Notes: generated from the sequence alone by a model not told the origin. Counted from the first letter of the stretch, positions 26,535-35,871 are shown. The stretch: DNA of 64,000 bases from Lactobacillus sp. PV034 (GCF_014522305.1 NZ_CP041982.1:501001-565000), one strand, 5' to 3'. Translations and numbers: made by a program.

Positions 26535-27515
26535 TTATAATTTCTTTTTTCTTAATTTCAATAATAATGGTATAAATAACGGACAAACTCTCATCATTGT
26601 AGCTCTAAGCCTATTTTGTTTCGACGTTGATACATTCCATGCAATAAGGGCCTGTTTTTTTGTAACTTTCATAATCCTATCAAATATATCAGGGTATTTT
26701 TGTTGTGCATTTGCTAATACCATATTATCGTATACATCCGAATTAGTTCGCCACCATGCGAAATTCCATGCATTTATTAATTGTTCAGAGGGATTATCAT
26801 CTAATTTATTTTTTATTTTTTTAATTGCATATAATCCATTTTCCCACTTCTTCATTGAAAATCGTGTAGTTGCACTAGTTTCATTATCACGACGATAATA
26901 ATAAATTTTTTTATCTGAAACAACTACTTTATTAGCAGCCATAAATGCATCGAAATTAAAATTAAATCCTTCTCCTATATACAGTTCCGTATCAAATTTT
27001 ATTTTATTTTTAATTAAAAAGTCATGCTTAAATAATTTACTATAAACTCCAATCGGTATGTTATATGTAAGTATATCTCTTGCTGCATCTTTACCTGACA
27101 CCAACATTTCATTATTCTTTTTAACCTGTTTTTTATTGAAATTGCTATACATTTTTCGTGTTAATGCAATATCTGCATGATAACAAATTAATAACTTATA
27201 TAAATAACTTACATAATCTGTCGTAAGAATATCATCTGCATCAGAAAAACATATATATTCTCCATTAGCTCTTTCCAACCCATAATTTCGTGTATCACTA
27301 ACACCCGTATTTTTTTTATGATATACATTAATTCTTTTATCTTTTTCAGAATAATTGTTCAAAATTTTTAAAGAACTATCTTCTGAACCATCATCAATTA
27401 GAATAATTTCTAAATTTTTGTAGTTTTGATTTAACAGCGAATCTAAGCACAGTGATAAATATTTTTCATCATTATAAACAGGTACAATGACCGAAATTAA
27501 TGGTTGTTTCTTCAT
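26535..27515 (-). CDS. GT2-family glycosyltransferase
   Basis: 326 residues. ISVIVPVYNDEKYLSLCLDSLLNQNYKNLEIILIDDGSEDSS is the GT-A fold opening with the first acidic residues, and YICFSDADDILT contains the DxD-like metal site (DADD). The rest is typical of capsule GT2 enzymes such as EpsJ. It overlaps the gene upstream by four bases (ATGA). It is cytosolic and works on the lipid-linked repeat unit. Confidence 0.9.
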   Translation of the reverse strand: MKKQPLISVIVPVYNDEKYLSLCLDSLLNQNYKNLEIILIDDGSEDSSLKILNNYSEKDKRINVYHKKNTGVSDTRNYGLERANGEYICFSDADDILTTDYVSYLYKLLICYHADIALTRKMYSNFNKKQVKKNNEMLVSGKDAARDILTYNIPIGVYSKLFKHDFLIKNKIKFDTELYIGEGFNFNFDAFMAANKVVVSDKKIYYYRRDNETSATTRFSMKKWENGLYAIKKIKNKLDDNPSEQLINAWNFAWWRTNSDVYDNMVLANAQQKYPDIFDRIMKVTKKQALIAWNVSTSKQNRLRATMMRVCPLFIPLLLKLRKKKL

Positions 27516-28618
27516 TTATTATTTTCCTTTAAAATTTTTTGATATTGTTTGTCTAAAATATCTACATCATTTTTTATACGATAATGATCTATAGCAGAAA
27601 TATTTTCCTTAAAAAAATTATTTCTATCTTCTAATGAAGAGTTCATAATCGTTTTAGTCCATTTTTTTGGTGCATTATTTAATGACATAAATTTAAGATT
27701 CTTAGATAATTGAACTTCTGGTGTTATTACATCAGATACTAAACATGGTAGTCCAGAAATTTGTGCTTCTATCAAAGTCAAAGGTAATCCTTCAAATCTA
27801 GATGGAAAAACAAAGTAATCCATAGCTTGATATAAATCATTTGGTTTATTAGTTTCTCCATAGAGAATAATATTTTTTGAAAATTTTTTATAAATTATAC
27901 TATTTCTAAACTTTTCAAAATCTGGACCATTTCCCACTAAAAGTAACTTTGCATTTTTCTTTTGTTTGAGTATCTCTTCAAAAACTGCTAAAAGAAATTT
28001 ATGATTCTTTTGATAATTAAATCTTCCAACATGTCCAATAACAAAACTTTTATCTAGTTTCAATTCTTTTCTTATAAAGTTTCGTTTAACAGGATCAAAT
28101 TTAAACCTATCTACTTCTACTCCATTTGGAATTATAGTAAACGGTTTATCCCCAAATAACCATTTCCCAGCTAATTTTCCACAAGCAAACCCATCAGTAT
28201 AAGAAAAATTAAAAATTGGTTTCATCATTTTATGTATTCTCATACTGGTACTCGTAGTATTATGACTATGCGCTATACGAATTTTTATCCCACTTATTTT
28301 TGCTAAAAAAAGTTCCATTCCAATAGAAGCGTTACTTCCATGAACATGAACTATATCAAAATGATGAAATAATAAGTATTTGTATAATCCGTAATAAAAT
28401 CTTACTGGACTTTCTTTTCTTGGAGCTAACTCAATAATTTGTACTTTTTTTCTCTTACAAATATTTCTATATTTTTGAGCCACGCCTTTTCCTACTATTA
28501 GAGTTACTCTATATTTATCTAAATCTAAATACGAAATATAATTCATAATAACTGTACTAATCCCGTTTAATTTAAGATTAGTGGCTATCATGGCCAGTTT
28601 GATTCTTTTATTTGACAT
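27512..28618 (-). CDS. GT4-family glycosyltransferase
   Basis: 368 residues from MSNKRIKLAMIATNL. It has HVHGSNASIGMELF and IRIAHSHNT in the N-terminal Rossmann domain and VIGHVGRFNYQKNHKFLLAVF, FPSRFEGLPLTLIEAQISGLPCL in the C-terminal one: the E-x7-E nucleotide-sugar motif of GT4 retaining enzymes. I chose the ATG at 28618 because of its position just past the preceding stop. It belongs to the EpsF type. Confidence 0.9.
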   Translation of the reverse strand: MSNKRIKLAMIATNLKLNGISTVIMNYISYLDLDKYRVTLIVGKGVAQKYRNICKRKKVQIIELAPRKESPVRFYYGLYKYLLFHHFDIVHVHGSNASIGMELFLAKISGIKIRIAHSHNTTSTSMRIHKMMKPIFNFSYTDGFACGKLAGKWLFGDKPFTIIPNGVEVDRFKFDPVKRNFIRKELKLDKSFVIGHVGRFNYQKNHKFLLAVFEEILKQKKNAKLLLVGNGPDFEKFRNSIIYKKFSKNIILYGETNKPNDLYQAMDYFVFPSRFEGLPLTLIEAQISGLPCLVSDVITPEVQLSKNLKFMSLNNAPKKWTKTIMNSSLEDRNNFFKENISAIDHYRIKNDVDILDKQYQKILKENNK

Positions 28619-28626
28619 AAATCCTA

Positions 28627-29742
28627 TCACTCAACTTCTACTAACTGTTTTTTTAGATACTCTAAAGTTTTATGTCTTTCGTCTGAGATTATATTATCAA
28701 CTTTTAAATAATCAATTTTATTATTTAAAATAGTATCCAACTTATCAATAGTATCTAATCTCTGATTATTTAAATTCAATCTATTTAAAAGGTCTGTAAT
28801 CTTCTCTGAATTACCATAGCCTTGATTTCTAATTAAAGTTGCGAATCTTTTATGATTAATAATTGACATTATCGTTCCATGAAAAGTATCTGTAATTATA
28901 TATTTAGCATTTTTAAAGTATTCGAGAACCTCAAACGGCTTACAATTAATAAAATAATCACAATAATGTTGTATTCCGCCTATACAAAGGATCTTTAATT
29001 CTTTTTTATCTGCAAATTCTCGTATTCTTTTACATTCTGCTTGAGAAAAGCGACCGTTATAACCATATAAGATCAAATAATTATATTCTACATTTATATT
29101 AGGAATAGATTCATATCTCATAAAATCGTAAATTAGAACCGGATCCAAATTTATATTTACTTCTTTGTTTGTTAAAGATTGAATAATATCTAATGAATTT
29201 TCATCTCTAACTGATAAAGCATCAAAATTATTAATCCACTTTTTTATAGACTGATCTTTATTATATTTCTTTATTTTTTTTAAAGTAGTATTTCCAAAAG
29301 AAGCAGCATAAGAAATTAATCTTTCGGCCTCTGAATTAACTCCAAATAAATCTCTCGAGAAACCTACATTTGGATTACTTTGGATACAATTAAATACTTC
29401 ATCACTGCCGATAATCAACAAGTCAAGATTTTTGGTATCAAAATTTTTTTCTGATTTTAAATCTAAAAGAGGAAAAATTGTCTTACCATAGTTTCTTTTA
29501 TAATTGATATAATCTAATTTAGATTTGATTGAAGCCTTAATCTTTAAGGTTTGAAAAACCTTTTTTAATTTTCTAACTAAATTAGTCCCTCTCTCTGTAC
29601 TTATAATTGGCTTTCCAGGATGATAATCAACAAATTTGACTTGAGCATCTAAGGATTCAATTATTTTTTTTAATCCGTATGCCTGCAAAAAAGAACCATA
29701 ATTGTAAATCCTTTGCATAGACATAATTCCCACTTTTTTCAA
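28627..29742 (-). CDS. Polysaccharide pyruvyl transferase family protein
   Basis: 371 residues. It begins MKKVGIMSMQRIYNYGSFLQAYGL, and later reads VGFSRDLFGVN, ISYAASFGN and KYIITDTFHGTIMSIIN, which is the pyruvyl transferase (PF04230) signature (xxDRxHG equivalent near the end). It would add an acidic ketal-linked pyruvate to a repeat-unit sugar using phosphoenolpyruvate, giving a charged EPS. Confidence 0.87.
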   Translation of the reverse strand: MKKVGIMSMQRIYNYGSFLQAYGLKKIIESLDAQVKFVDYHPGKPIISTERGTNLVRKLKKVFQTLKIKASIKSKLDYINYKRNYGKTIFPLLDLKSEKNFDTKNLDLLIIGSDEVFNCIQSNPNVGFSRDLFGVNSEAERLISYAASFGNTTLKKIKKYNKDQSIKKWINNFDALSVRDENSLDIIQSLTNKEVNINLDPVLIYDFMRYESIPNINVEYNYLILYGYNGRFSQAECKRIREFADKKELKILCIGGIQHYCDYFINCKPFEVLEYFKNAKYIITDTFHGTIMSIINHKRFATLIRNQGYGNSEKITDLLNRLNLNNQRLDTIDKLDTILNNKIDYLKVDNIISDERHKTLEYLKKQLVEVE

Positions 29743-29743
29743 A

Positions 29744-30244
29744 TTAATTCTCCATTAAATTATTTATAATTTTTTCTAACTTCTCATTAAATTGCTTATT
29801 ATTGCTATTTTCACCAGCATTTTTAGTTTTAGCAATTTCATCATAATCATCAATTGTCTTCTTTAAATCATCAATCTCATAAGCAGGAATAATATTGTTC
29901 ATTCTCTTTGCAATTAATTTAGTAACATCGACCTGATGATTATTTACATGCTCGTGAAATTTTTCTTGTCTTGGGACAACGATTGGAATTTTTCCAAATT
30001 GAAGAGCTTCAATAAAACTAGATGGTCCACCATGTGTAATCACTATTCGAGCATTTTTTAATGCTTCTTGCATTTCATCATAGGACATCATTTTATATGC
30101 TTCACAATGCTCAGGAATATAAGTACTAAACCCTATTTGAACAATAACTTTTTCTTGGATATCACCCTCAGCTACTAAGTCATCAATTTTTTTAACCAAC
30201 CTATTAAAAGGTTGTTCATGTGTTCCAACAGTTACAAAAATCAT
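29744..30244 (-). CDS. Glycosyltransferase catalytic subunit (PssE/Alg13-like)
   Basis: 166 residues. MIFVTVGTHEQPFNRLVKKID and VITHGGPSSFIEALQFGKIPIVVPRQEKFHEHVNNHQ are the GT28 C-terminal domain that binds the UDP-sugar. It overlaps the Alg14-like gene by one base; the two halves form one membrane-associated enzyme that adds the second sugar. Confidence 0.92.
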   Translation of the reverse strand: MIFVTVGTHEQPFNRLVKKIDDLVAEGDIQEKVIVQIGFSTYIPEHCEAYKMMSYDEMQEALKNARIVITHGGPSSFIEALQFGKIPIVVPRQEKFHEHVNNHQVDVTKLIAKRMNNIIPAYEIDDLKKTIDDYDEIAKTKNAGENSNNKQFNEKLEKIINNLMEN

Positions 30245-30693
30245 TAAAAAATACTCCCTAAATTGATTGCTTTAGGATAAACTTTTTTCATTTCTTCCCA
30301 TTCAACAATAAAACGATCGGTAATTGGATAAACAAGCTTTCCTGTTATAGTGGGTTTGTCATATCTATCAAATACCTCAATATATATAGTCTTTGCCCCC
30401 ATTAATTTTCCGATATAAAAAAAAGGAACTGCTACTGCAGCTCCACTAGAAATGATAACGTCAGGACGTTCCTTGCGGAGCACTTTAATAGCTAGGAAAG
30501 TATTTTTAATCAAATTCTTTAGGTTTCTATTTGTAGGATAATAACAGCCATACATCTTCTCACCATTAAGCTTACTTCGCGCATCTTCTTTATCAAAAGT
30601 TACCCAAAATCTATCTTTATTTTTCCAAAAAGGCTTCAACATGTATAAATGGGTTAAATGTCCACCACTCGAACCGACTAAACATACTTTCAT
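30244..30693 (-). CDS. Glycosyltransferase membrane subunit (PssD/Alg14-like)
   Basis: 149 residues from the ATG at 30693, which opens with MKVCLVGSSGGHLTHLYML, the usual start of this family; the longer frame runs back into epsE. ERPDVIISSGAAVAVPFFYIGK is the acceptor-side motif. It recruits the catalytic partner encoded next to the membrane. Confidence 0.92.
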   Translation of the reverse strand: MKVCLVGSSGGHLTHLYMLKPFWKNKDRFWVTFDKEDARSKLNGEKMYGCYYPTNRNLKNLIKNTFLAIKVLRKERPDVIISSGAAVAVPFFYIGKLMGAKTIYIEVFDRYDKPTITGKLVYPITDRFIVEWEEMKKVYPKAINLGSIF

Positions 30694-30715
30694 ATTTGCT
30701 TTTTTTTCTCCAATT

Positions 30716-31369
30716 CTAATACCCACTATTTGGTTTAAACAATACACCAACAGTCTTAAAGATAATTCCCATATCATAGAAAAATCCACTGTTGTTAATA
30801 TAGTCTAAATCTAATTCTACCATTTCGTCAAAGTTAGCATCATTACGCTTAGTTACTTGCCAAAGACCTGTACAGCCTGGAGTAACTTTTAAACGTTGTT
30901 TATCATAATCAGTATATTGCTCAACTTCAGATGGCAACGGTGGACGTGGTCCGACAAGCGACATATCACCCTTAAAAACATTAACTAATTGCGGTAATTC
31001 ATCTAAAGAATGCTTACGAATAAACTTACCGATCTTAGTAATGCGGGGATCATCTTTAATCTTAAACATCGCCCCATCGACTTCATTTTGATCTTCGAGC
31101 TGCTTGACCATCTTATCAGCGTTAGGGATCATCGAACGAAACTTGTACATTTTAAAGAGCTTACCATCTTTGCCCACACGCGCTTGATTATAGAAAACTG
31201 GACCGCCATCTTCATGATGGACTTTGTAAGCAACCCAGGCAAAAACGGGAGAAAGTGCAATTAGCCCTAATCCGCTGCCTATAATATCAAACCCGCGCTT
31301 AACAAAATGATAAAAAGGACGAGGACCAACTTTACTAGGTGAAAGCTCTACCTGCTTAAACTCCGTAAT
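30716..31369 (-). CDS. epsE: EPS priming glycosyl-phosphate transferase, ATT or lost start
   Basis: The frame encodes 217 residues: TEFKQVELSPSKVGPRPFYH, a membrane helix (FDIIGSGLGLIALSPVFAWVAY), then the bacterial sugar transferase domain (GKLFKMYKFRSM, DELPQLVNVFKGDMSLVGPRPPLPSEV, TPGCTGLWQV). It moves a sugar phosphate onto undecaprenyl phosphate, the first EPS step. No ATG, GTG or TTG lies before the membrane helix. The codon where ATG is expected is ATT (31367-31369), six bases after a G8 run that forms the ribosome site. A GTG at 31177 would remove the only membrane helix and is unlikely to be the true start. Confidence 0.85.
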   Translation of the reverse strand: MTEFKQVELSPSKVGPRPFYHFVKRGFDIIGSGLGLIALSPVFAWVAYKVHHEDGGPVFYNQARVGKDGKLFKMYKFRSMIPNADKMVKQLEDQNEVDGAMFKIKDDPRITKIGKFIRKHSLDELPQLVNVFKGDMSLVGPRPPLPSEVEQYTDYDKQRLKVTPGCTGLWQVTKRNDANFDEMVELDLDYINNSGFFYDMGIIFKTVGVLFKPNSGY

Positions 31370-31375
31370 TGTTCT

Positions 31376-31390
31376 CCCCCCCCTTTTTTT
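31376..31390 (-). repeat. A7G8 homopolymer run at the epsE ribosome binding site
   Basis: On the coding strand the epsD stop TAG is followed by seven A, eight G, then AGAACA and the ATT codon. The G run acts as the Shine-Dalgarno sequence. Length changes by slippage would alter its strength and spacing. Confidence 0.75.
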
Positions 31391-32158
31391 CTAAAAAATC
31401 CAAAATTTCTTTTTCTTTTTTAATGGTTTCCAGTCTAAATCCACTTGCTCTCCATTAATGAAGTTCTTGGCATTTTGTTGGAATACCGTAACTAAACTTT
31501 TGTCTTGTTTAGCAAGCTTTTGGTAAGCTTGCGTCATTTTTGATTCACGTTTAGCTAAGCTGTGAGCATCAGAAGCAAAAGTTGCTACCTGGCCTGCAGC
31601 AATTAAACGTTCACTCAAATCAGCAATTTCTTTACCAAAAACTCCGATATAAGAACTAGCAGTAACCTGTGTCAAACAGCGTTGCTGTAAGAACTCAGCT
31701 AAAATTTCTGGTTCATGTAAGATCCGATTATTACGTTCTGGATGGACAATGATTGGTGTAATTCCCCGACCTAATAAATTAAAGGTCATACTTTGTGCGT
31801 AAGTTGGTACATCTTCACTGGGAAATTCCAGTAGCATATACTTGCCATCTTCATCACAAAATAAAATATCATCATTGTCCAAAGCATCAGGAATATCAGC
31901 TGATAAGCGTACTTCTTGACTTGGATAAACGGTCAGTGGAATTTCAGCTTCATCAAGAGCTTCTTTGAACTCACTAGTTAATTTAATCACATCACTCTTG
32001 TGATTATTATAACGTCCATTTAGATGGTGTGGTGTCATCAAAGCATGAGTAATACCATCTTTTACTGCTGTTCGCGCCAGGTCTAATGAAGTTTCCATAT
32101 CAGGCGACCCATCATCAATTCCTGGTAAGATATGTGAGTGAATATCTACTAAGACCAT
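31391..32158 (-). CDS. epsD: Tyrosine-protein phosphatase, PHP type (CpsB/EpsD)
   Basis: 255 residues. VDIHSHILPGIDDGS, the HPERN segment and SDAHSLAKR are metal-binding sites of the manganese-dependent PHP phosphatase CpsB. It removes phosphate from the EpsC tyrosine tail and so tunes chain length. It ends KPLKKKKKFWIF right before the G8 tract. Confidence 0.92.
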   Translation of the reverse strand: MVLVDIHSHILPGIDDGSPDMETSLDLARTAVKDGITHALMTPHHLNGRYNNHKSDVIKLTSEFKEALDEAEIPLTVYPSQEVRLSADIPDALDNDDILFCDEDGKYMLLEFPSEDVPTYAQSMTFNLLGRGITPIIVHPERNNRILHEPEILAEFLQQRCLTQVTASSYIGVFGKEIADLSERLIAAGQVATFASDAHSLAKRESKMTQAYQKLAKQDKSLVTVFQQNAKNFINGEQVDLDWKPLKKKKKFWIF

Positions 32159-32161
32159 TGT

Positions 32162-32917
32162 TTAAGCCTTCTTAGTATCTTGTTCATAACCATAGCCGTA
32201 GCCATAACCGTATCCGTAACCATAGCCATCAGCACCAGTACGAACATCATTCATGATATAACCCAAAATTCTAGTCTTAGTGATCTCAAGCATTTCTACC
32301 GCACGCTTGATCCCAGCCTTTTGCGTTACACCTTGCCGAGCTACGAGGACAATTCCATCCATTTCACCAGCTAGAATTTGTGAATCAGAAATTTCAAGAA
32401 TTGGTGCCATATCAAAGATTACGACATCATAGTGACTTGAAACATTCTCTAAGAATGCCTTCATTCTTTTTGATGAAAGTAATTCTGCTGGGTTTGGTGG
32501 AATTGGACCAGAAGTTAAAACTGACAAGTTAGGAATTACATCAGCATTAACTACTTGGTTCATGTAGATTTCATCAGCTTCTGATGTAAGGACAGTTGTT
32601 AAACCAACAACATTTCTTAATTCAAAGGTCTGATGCATGGTTGGGCGGTGCAAGTCGGCATCAATTAATAATACCTTCTTCCCTGCTTGGGCCATCGTGA
32701 TTGCTACATTAGCACTCACAGTTGACTTACCTTCAGAAATGTTAGCTGAGGTAAAGGCAATTGTTTTAACCTTTTCATCAACACTCATAAAGTTGATGTT
32801 AGTTCTGATGGTTCTAAATTGTTCTGCAATTGGGCTCTTAGGTTTTGCGAGCGTGATTAATTTGGCACCATGCTTCATGGTTTCATTGGTACCACGTTTT
32901 TTCTTAAATAAAGCCAT
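32162..32917 (-). CDS. epsC: Tyrosine autokinase (CpsD/EpsC)
   Basis: 251 residues. Walker A is SANISEGKSTVSANVA, Walker A' LLIDADLHRPT and Walker B VVIFDMAPI, all as in BY-kinases. The C-terminal tail has an alternating glycine-tyrosine repeat with about six tyrosines (GYGYGYGYGYGYGYE), the autophosphorylation cluster. The DNA for it is a six-base repeat that may vary in length. It works with EpsB as membrane anchor and activator. Confidence 0.93.
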   Translation of the reverse strand: MALFKKKRGTNETMKHGAKLITLAKPKSPIAEQFRTIRTNINFMSVDEKVKTIAFTSANISEGKSTVSANVAITMAQAGKKVLLIDADLHRPTMHQTFELRNVVGLTTVLTSEADEIYMNQVVNADVIPNLSVLTSGPIPPNPAELLSSKRMKAFLENVSSHYDVVIFDMAPILEISDSQILAGEMDGIVLVARQGVTQKAGIKRAVEMLEITKTRILGYIMNDVRTGADGYGYGYGYGYGYGYEQDTKKA

Positions 32918-32928
32918 TGATGTCCTCC

Positions 32929-33798
32929 TTAAACACGTTTATTACGACGATTACCCTTATTCTTATCCTTGTTAAGACTGAAGCTGTTAGATAAGTTGAA
33001 GTGAGTAACCGTACCTAAATTGGTCAAACCTAATTCATTGCTTAAGTAATCATCCTCACGCACAGTAGTGTTCATGGCATCACGCGTAATAATAATTGCA
33101 ATTGCGATAATGAAACCTAAGACTAAGCCACCAAGGGTGAACAACTTAGTATTAGGGAAACTCTTTACACCCTTACTTGCATGAGAAACAATAGTCACAT
33201 TGTTTACATTCATGATCTTAGGAATCTTTTTCTTAAATGAGTTAGCCACTGCATTCGCAATTGCCTTTGATTGGTCAGGGGTAATTGCAGTTGCAGTTAA
33301 AGTGAAGACTTGAGAATTTTGTTGGGTTTGGACACTAACAGCCTTATTTAATTCTTTAGCTGAATAGTCGTAACTTTGACCATCACGTTCAGTCACAGCT
33401 GGTTGAGCTGCTCGTACTCGACGCCGAACACCATCTGCACCAACAACATATTTTGCTTTTTGTGCTTTCTTCACTACCTTAACTGGGTTAGCAAGATACT
33501 TAGAAGCATCATTCAAAATTACCGGACTAGTGATAATGTCCTTATAAGTATTGATCATTTGCACGTCGGCTTGTTGAGCATTGTAAAGCGCGTTGGGATC
33601 ACGGTCTTTCTTCTGGTTAACCAGAATTTGCGCACTAGAACTATATTTTGGTTGAATAGCAAATTCTGCAACTGCAAAACCAATAATTCCTAAACCAACA
33701 GTCCAAATAATCACTGATAAGATATGTTGTTTAAATAATCGCCATAAGCGCAACAAATCAATTGAATTACTTTGTGCTGCGTTGTTGTTATTTTCCAA
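32929..33798 (-). CDS. epsB: Chain-length regulator / kinase adaptor (Wzz family, EpsB)
   Basis: 289 residues with a membrane helix near 32-52, an external domain, and a second helix near 222-243 (LFTLGGLVLGFIIAIAIII). The SSAQILVNQKKDRD segment and the cytosolic RDAMNTTVREDDYL tail are typical. It controls polymer length and activates EpsC. Confidence 0.92.
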   Translation of the reverse strand: MENNNNAAQSNSIDLLRLWRLFKQHILSVIIWTVGLGIIGFAVAEFAIQPKYSSSAQILVNQKKDRDPNALYNAQQADVQMINTYKDIITSPVILNDASKYLANPVKVVKKAQKAKYVVGADGVRRRVRAAQPAVTERDGQSYDYSAKELNKAVSVQTQQNSQVFTLTATAITPDQSKAIANAVANSFKKKIPKIMNVNNVTIVSHASKGVKSFPNTKLFTLGGLVLGFIIAIAIIITRDAMNTTVREDDYLSNELGLTNLGTVTHFNLSNSFSLNKDKNKGNRRNKRV

Positions 33799-33800
33799 TC

Positions 33801-34829
33801 CTATTCTCCATCCTCTATTACGGTTGCTTTGCTTAAACCTAAGTTTGAGCGAATTTCGTTACTTACGCGTTGGCGTTCCTTTTGGTTGATGTATTCTTCT
33901 TCCATCTGACCAAATCTTGGCGTATCAATCATTTGACCATGACCTTGGGCGTGATCAGTTGAAGTATGGTCAGTTGCCTGACGGTAATTCATTGCAATCT
34001 TCATCATTTGACCCATGGTCAAATCAGTTTGCATGTTAGAAGACATTGAATCTAAGAACTTCTTATTTAATAAGGTAGTTGGTGAAACTGACTTCTTAAG
34101 CAAAGCTACGATGACACGACGTTCACGATCTTGACGACCATAGTCATTATTTGGATCACCATGACGCGTTTGGGTAAAGGCCAAAGCTTTTTTACCATCA
34201 AGGTGGTACTTGTGACCCTTAACGAACTTGTAACCCATGTTTTCGAAAGTTAATGGTGAAACAACATCGATACCACCGACTTGATCAACACCCTTAACTA
34301 AACCTTCCATATTAACTAAGATGTAGCCATCAATTGGAACACTATAGTATTTATCAAGAGTCTTAATGGTTTCAGCTACGCCACCTTCAGCATAAGCGGC
34401 ATTAATCTTAGTAAAACCATCTTGGCTGTAACCTGGAAGCTTAGCTTTCATATCACGAGGAATTGAAACAATCTTAGTTTGATTAGTCTGAGGATTGATG
34501 CTGACCATCATGATCGTATCGGTTCTACCTTTATAATCACGACCCATTGCACCAGTATCAGTACCTAATAGCAAAATATTGATTGGTTTCTTTTCATCGA
34601 GTAATTTATCAAGCTTTGCCCGATTCTTATTGCTTTGATTTGTTTTAGCAACTGGTGAGTAAGAACCATTAGTAGCATCCCGCAAGTTCTTATACATAAA
34701 GCCACCAACTAAAACCGCCGCAACAAAAAGCACGACAATAATACCGCCTAGCCACCACCAGAACTTTCTCATACGGTGGTGATGGTGATGATGTCTCTTC
34801 TTTACATTTTTCTTTTTATTTTCATCCAT
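33801..34829 (-). CDS. epsA: LytR-CpsA-Psr family protein with natural His6 (EpsA)
   Basis: 342 residues: a short cytosolic tail with six consecutive His (KKRHHHHHHRMRKF), one membrane helix (residues 24-46), then the LCP domain (LGTDTGAMGRDYKGRTDTIMM, VSIPRDMKAKL, GRQDRERRVI). LCP enzymes attach polymers to peptidoglycan, here probably the EPS. It is the first gene of the EPS operon; GAAGAGAG lies upstream of the ATG. Confidence 0.92.
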   Translation of the reverse strand: MDENKKKNVKKRHHHHHHRMRKFWWWLGGIIVVLFVAAVLVGGFMYKNLRDATNGSYSPVAKTNQSNKNRAKLDKLLDEKKPINILLLGTDTGAMGRDYKGRTDTIMMVSINPQTNQTKIVSIPRDMKAKLPGYSQDGFTKINAAYAEGGVAETIKTLDKYYSVPIDGYILVNMEGLVKGVDQVGGIDVVSPLTFENMGYKFVKGHKYHLDGKKALAFTQTRHGDPNNDYGRQDRERRVIVALLKKSVSPTTLLNKKFLDSMSSNMQTDLTMGQMMKIAMNYRQATDHTSTDHAQGHGQMIDTPRFGQMEEEYINQKERQRVSNEIRSNLGLSKATVIEDGE

Positions 34830-35093
34830 GTAAAAATTAACTCTCTTCTCTCAAGATTGCTTAAACATAAATGTTGCTATGAAAAGTTTACAATAAATTT
34901 AAGAATTTTACACCCTAAATTTCAAAAATGTTATTAAGAAGTCTCATCTGCAAATTTTCTAGACTCTTATTCTTATACCTTTAGCAGCTACTTTGAATAT
35001 ACAAATCTTTTAACTTAACAAAATTAACAAACTATTTCAGTTATAGTTTGCTATAAGCGTTATTTTATCAATCACATTAAATTTAGTTATAGA
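34830..35093. other. EPS operon upstream region
   Basis: AT-rich leader before epsA that must carry the operon promoter on the minus strand. Several TATAAT-like boxes are present (for example in GTATAAGAATAAG), but I cannot choose one. The leader appears long. No gene or clear riboswitch is seen. Confidence 0.4.
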
Positions 35094-35127
35094 AAAAACG
35101 ATACTTCGTTTTTGAAGTACCGTTTTT
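35094..35127 (-). terminator. Terminator of the small membrane protein gene
   Basis: AAAAACGGTACTTC / GAAGTATCGTTTTTT on the minus strand, a 12-14-base stem with one mismatch ending in T, 14 bases past the stop. Confidence 0.8.
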
Positions 35128-35140
35128 AATTCTTAGCTTT

Positions 35141-35272
35141 CATTTCATTACTTTCTTTTTTGTTAGCAGTTAATCTTAAGATAGTAATTACTAAGCCAAT
35201 TGCCATGTTCACAATTGAAAAAATTAAGCTAATTCTTTTTAAAGTTGAAATTTCTTTATCTTTTTTTGTCAT
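35141..35272 (-). CDS. Small single-span membrane protein, 43 residues
   Basis: Reads MTKKDKEISTLKRISLIFSI, then VNMAIGLVITILRLTANKKK and VMK. One hydrophobic helix with positive charges at both ends; GTGGAGTGG before the ATG and its own terminator support a real gene. Role unknown. Confidence 0.6.
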
Positions 35273-35385
35273 TTCTTCCACTCCACTTCTATTTTTATAT
35301 TTTTATTGTACCCCTGCACCATTTATTCTTCTAGCAAAAAAGACAGCTTTTTTAGCTGCCTAGTGTATGTGTCCCTTTATTCAAT

Positions 35386-35871
35386 TTATAGTTGTGCTCT
35401 TAGTTTTAAGAGTAGCTTTTTCTTCATTCTTTGCAAGCTGATGCGGGGAATCCCACATTCTTGGGCTAACTGGGTTACTGTCTTGTTGGCAAGTAAATGT
35501 TCAAAGAGCAAAGCATATTCAATTGGATTTAGCTTTTTGATTTCATCTTTTAAAACCACCAAGTTATCCCAATCAAGTTCTGGCTGATAGAGCTCATAAC
35601 TTGCTTCTAAATCAGTATTACGCTCATCATGTTTTTGTACTTTACGCAAAGAATCAATGGTCTGCCAGATAATTTTTCTAAAGGCTAACTTATCGACTTC
35701 TGCTTGGTCCTTATCTGCCCACTTATCTAACATCTGGGCATAAAGAACCACGCCATCCTGCAATAAATCTTAGTAATTAATATAATCACGACGCACCGAA
35801 GCTGCTTTTAAGGCTCCGGCAACTAACTTCTTATTGTTCCAAGCTTTCATAAAACTTATTTGACTAATCAT
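35386..35871 (-). pseudogene. ComX/SigX-like sigma factor with a nonsense codon
   Basis: The full frame of 162 codons starts MISQISFMKAWNNKKLVAGA and continues RRDYINY, TAA (35770-35772), DLLQDGVVLYAQMLDKW, ending in a sigma region 4 helix-turn-helix (TVTQLAQECGIPRISLQRMKKKLL). In sigma-70 region 2 the motif is 'Y.DLxQxG', so a Glu codon (GAA) has become TAA. The rest is intact. It resembles the short alternative sigma factors (ComX/SigX/SigH) that switch on late competence genes. The downstream piece alone has no ribosome site. Confidence 0.78.

Noticed and set aside
30716..31177. Short epsE starting at the GTG at 31177
   Set aside because: It would lack the membrane helix required by this family, while the upstream frame codes for a perfect match to that helix.
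31010..31264. 84-residue plus-strand frame opposite epsE
   Set aside because: It lies antisense to a conserved sugar transferase and has no ribosome site.
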